Shown here piece after piece: positions 13,595 to 13,644 of a stretch of 13,644 nucleotides of DNA. The position numbers and the translations under genes are program-made. Numbering within the stretch: the stretch's first letter is position 1; each line of letters opens with the position of its first letter. Origin of the DNA: UBA6164 sp964527325 (GTDB lineage: Bacteria > Patescibacteriota > Gracilibacteria > BD1-5 > UBA6164). Location: contig CAZGNU010000042.1 of assembly GCA_964527325.1 (NCBI GenBank), positions 1-13,644 of the forward strand, in the 5' to 3' direction. The notes beneath the pieces were generated by a model that worked only from the letters and a program-made list of their open reading frames with translations, was not told where the DNA came from and made no database searches.

Positions 13595-13644
13595 TACTTA
13601 AATGGAGCGATGTGGTCGGTATCGCACCGCCACCTACATCTTGG
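13594..13644 (-). other. C-terminal end of an upstream gene, reading frame unresolved
   Basis: Two minus-strand frames are open from the right edge. One ends TAA at 13596-13594, overlapping the next ATG as TAATG, and reads PRCRWRCDTDHIAPFK, whose TDHIAP resembles the DHI-P of HNH nucleases. The other reads QDVGGGAIPTTSLHLSNA and ends TGA at 13589-13587. Either could be the end of the preceding gene. The piece is too short to decide. Confidence 0.3.

Noticed and set aside
1..13644. tRNA genes, CRISPR arrays, insertion sequences, attachment sites or promoters
   Set aside because: No cloverleaf, spaced direct repeats, transposase or convincing -35/-10 pair was seen; genes leave almost no intergenic room.

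Overview
This window is the structural (virion-assembly) module of a tailed phage or prophage, read entirely on the minus strand. Packaging genes lie at the high-coordinate end and tail genes at the low end. A tape-measure protein together with a tail-tube protein and no sheath gene points to a long, non-contractile (siphovirus-type) tail. AT-leaning coding, many Lys/Asn/Ile residues and frequent GTG/TTG starts recall uncultured aquatic phages, but the host cannot be read from this window. No integrase, lysis or replication gene is present.

Order of transcription (high to low coordinates): the ambiguous tail of an upstream gene; small terminase; large terminase; portal; a 77-residue unknown; a virion-morphogenesis (gpG/gp10-like) protein; a MuF-type head protein whose last 70 residues look like the mismatch-binding domain I of MutS; scaffold; a 96-residue unknown; HK97-fold major capsid protein; a two-gene cassette of a glycosyltransferase-like and a sulfotransferase-like enzyme; a possible 26-residue micro-ORF; a head-tail adaptor with an extra C-terminal beta domain; tail terminator; a 59-residue small protein; tail tube; a tail-assembly chaperone pair that needs a -1 ribosomal frameshift; tape measure; and a large tail-tip/baseplate-type protein cut by the left window edge.

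The genes are packed with ATGA/GTGA/TAATG overlaps or gaps of under about 20 bases. No stretch over 300 bases lacks a gene. I see no internal promoter or intrinsic terminator, so the block is probably one late transcript tuned by translation.

The best candidates for something unusual are: (1) a textbook -1 frameshift signal (A9G slippery run, 8-base spacer, 11-bp perfect stem that contains the zero-frame stop) feeding a downstream frame with no start codon of its own; (2) the MuF-MutS-I-like fusion, which would place a mismatch-recognition-like fold in the phage head; (3) the glycosyltransferase/sulfotransferase pair directly after the capsid gene, with a 14-bp perfect hairpin covering the likely start codon of the first enzyme.
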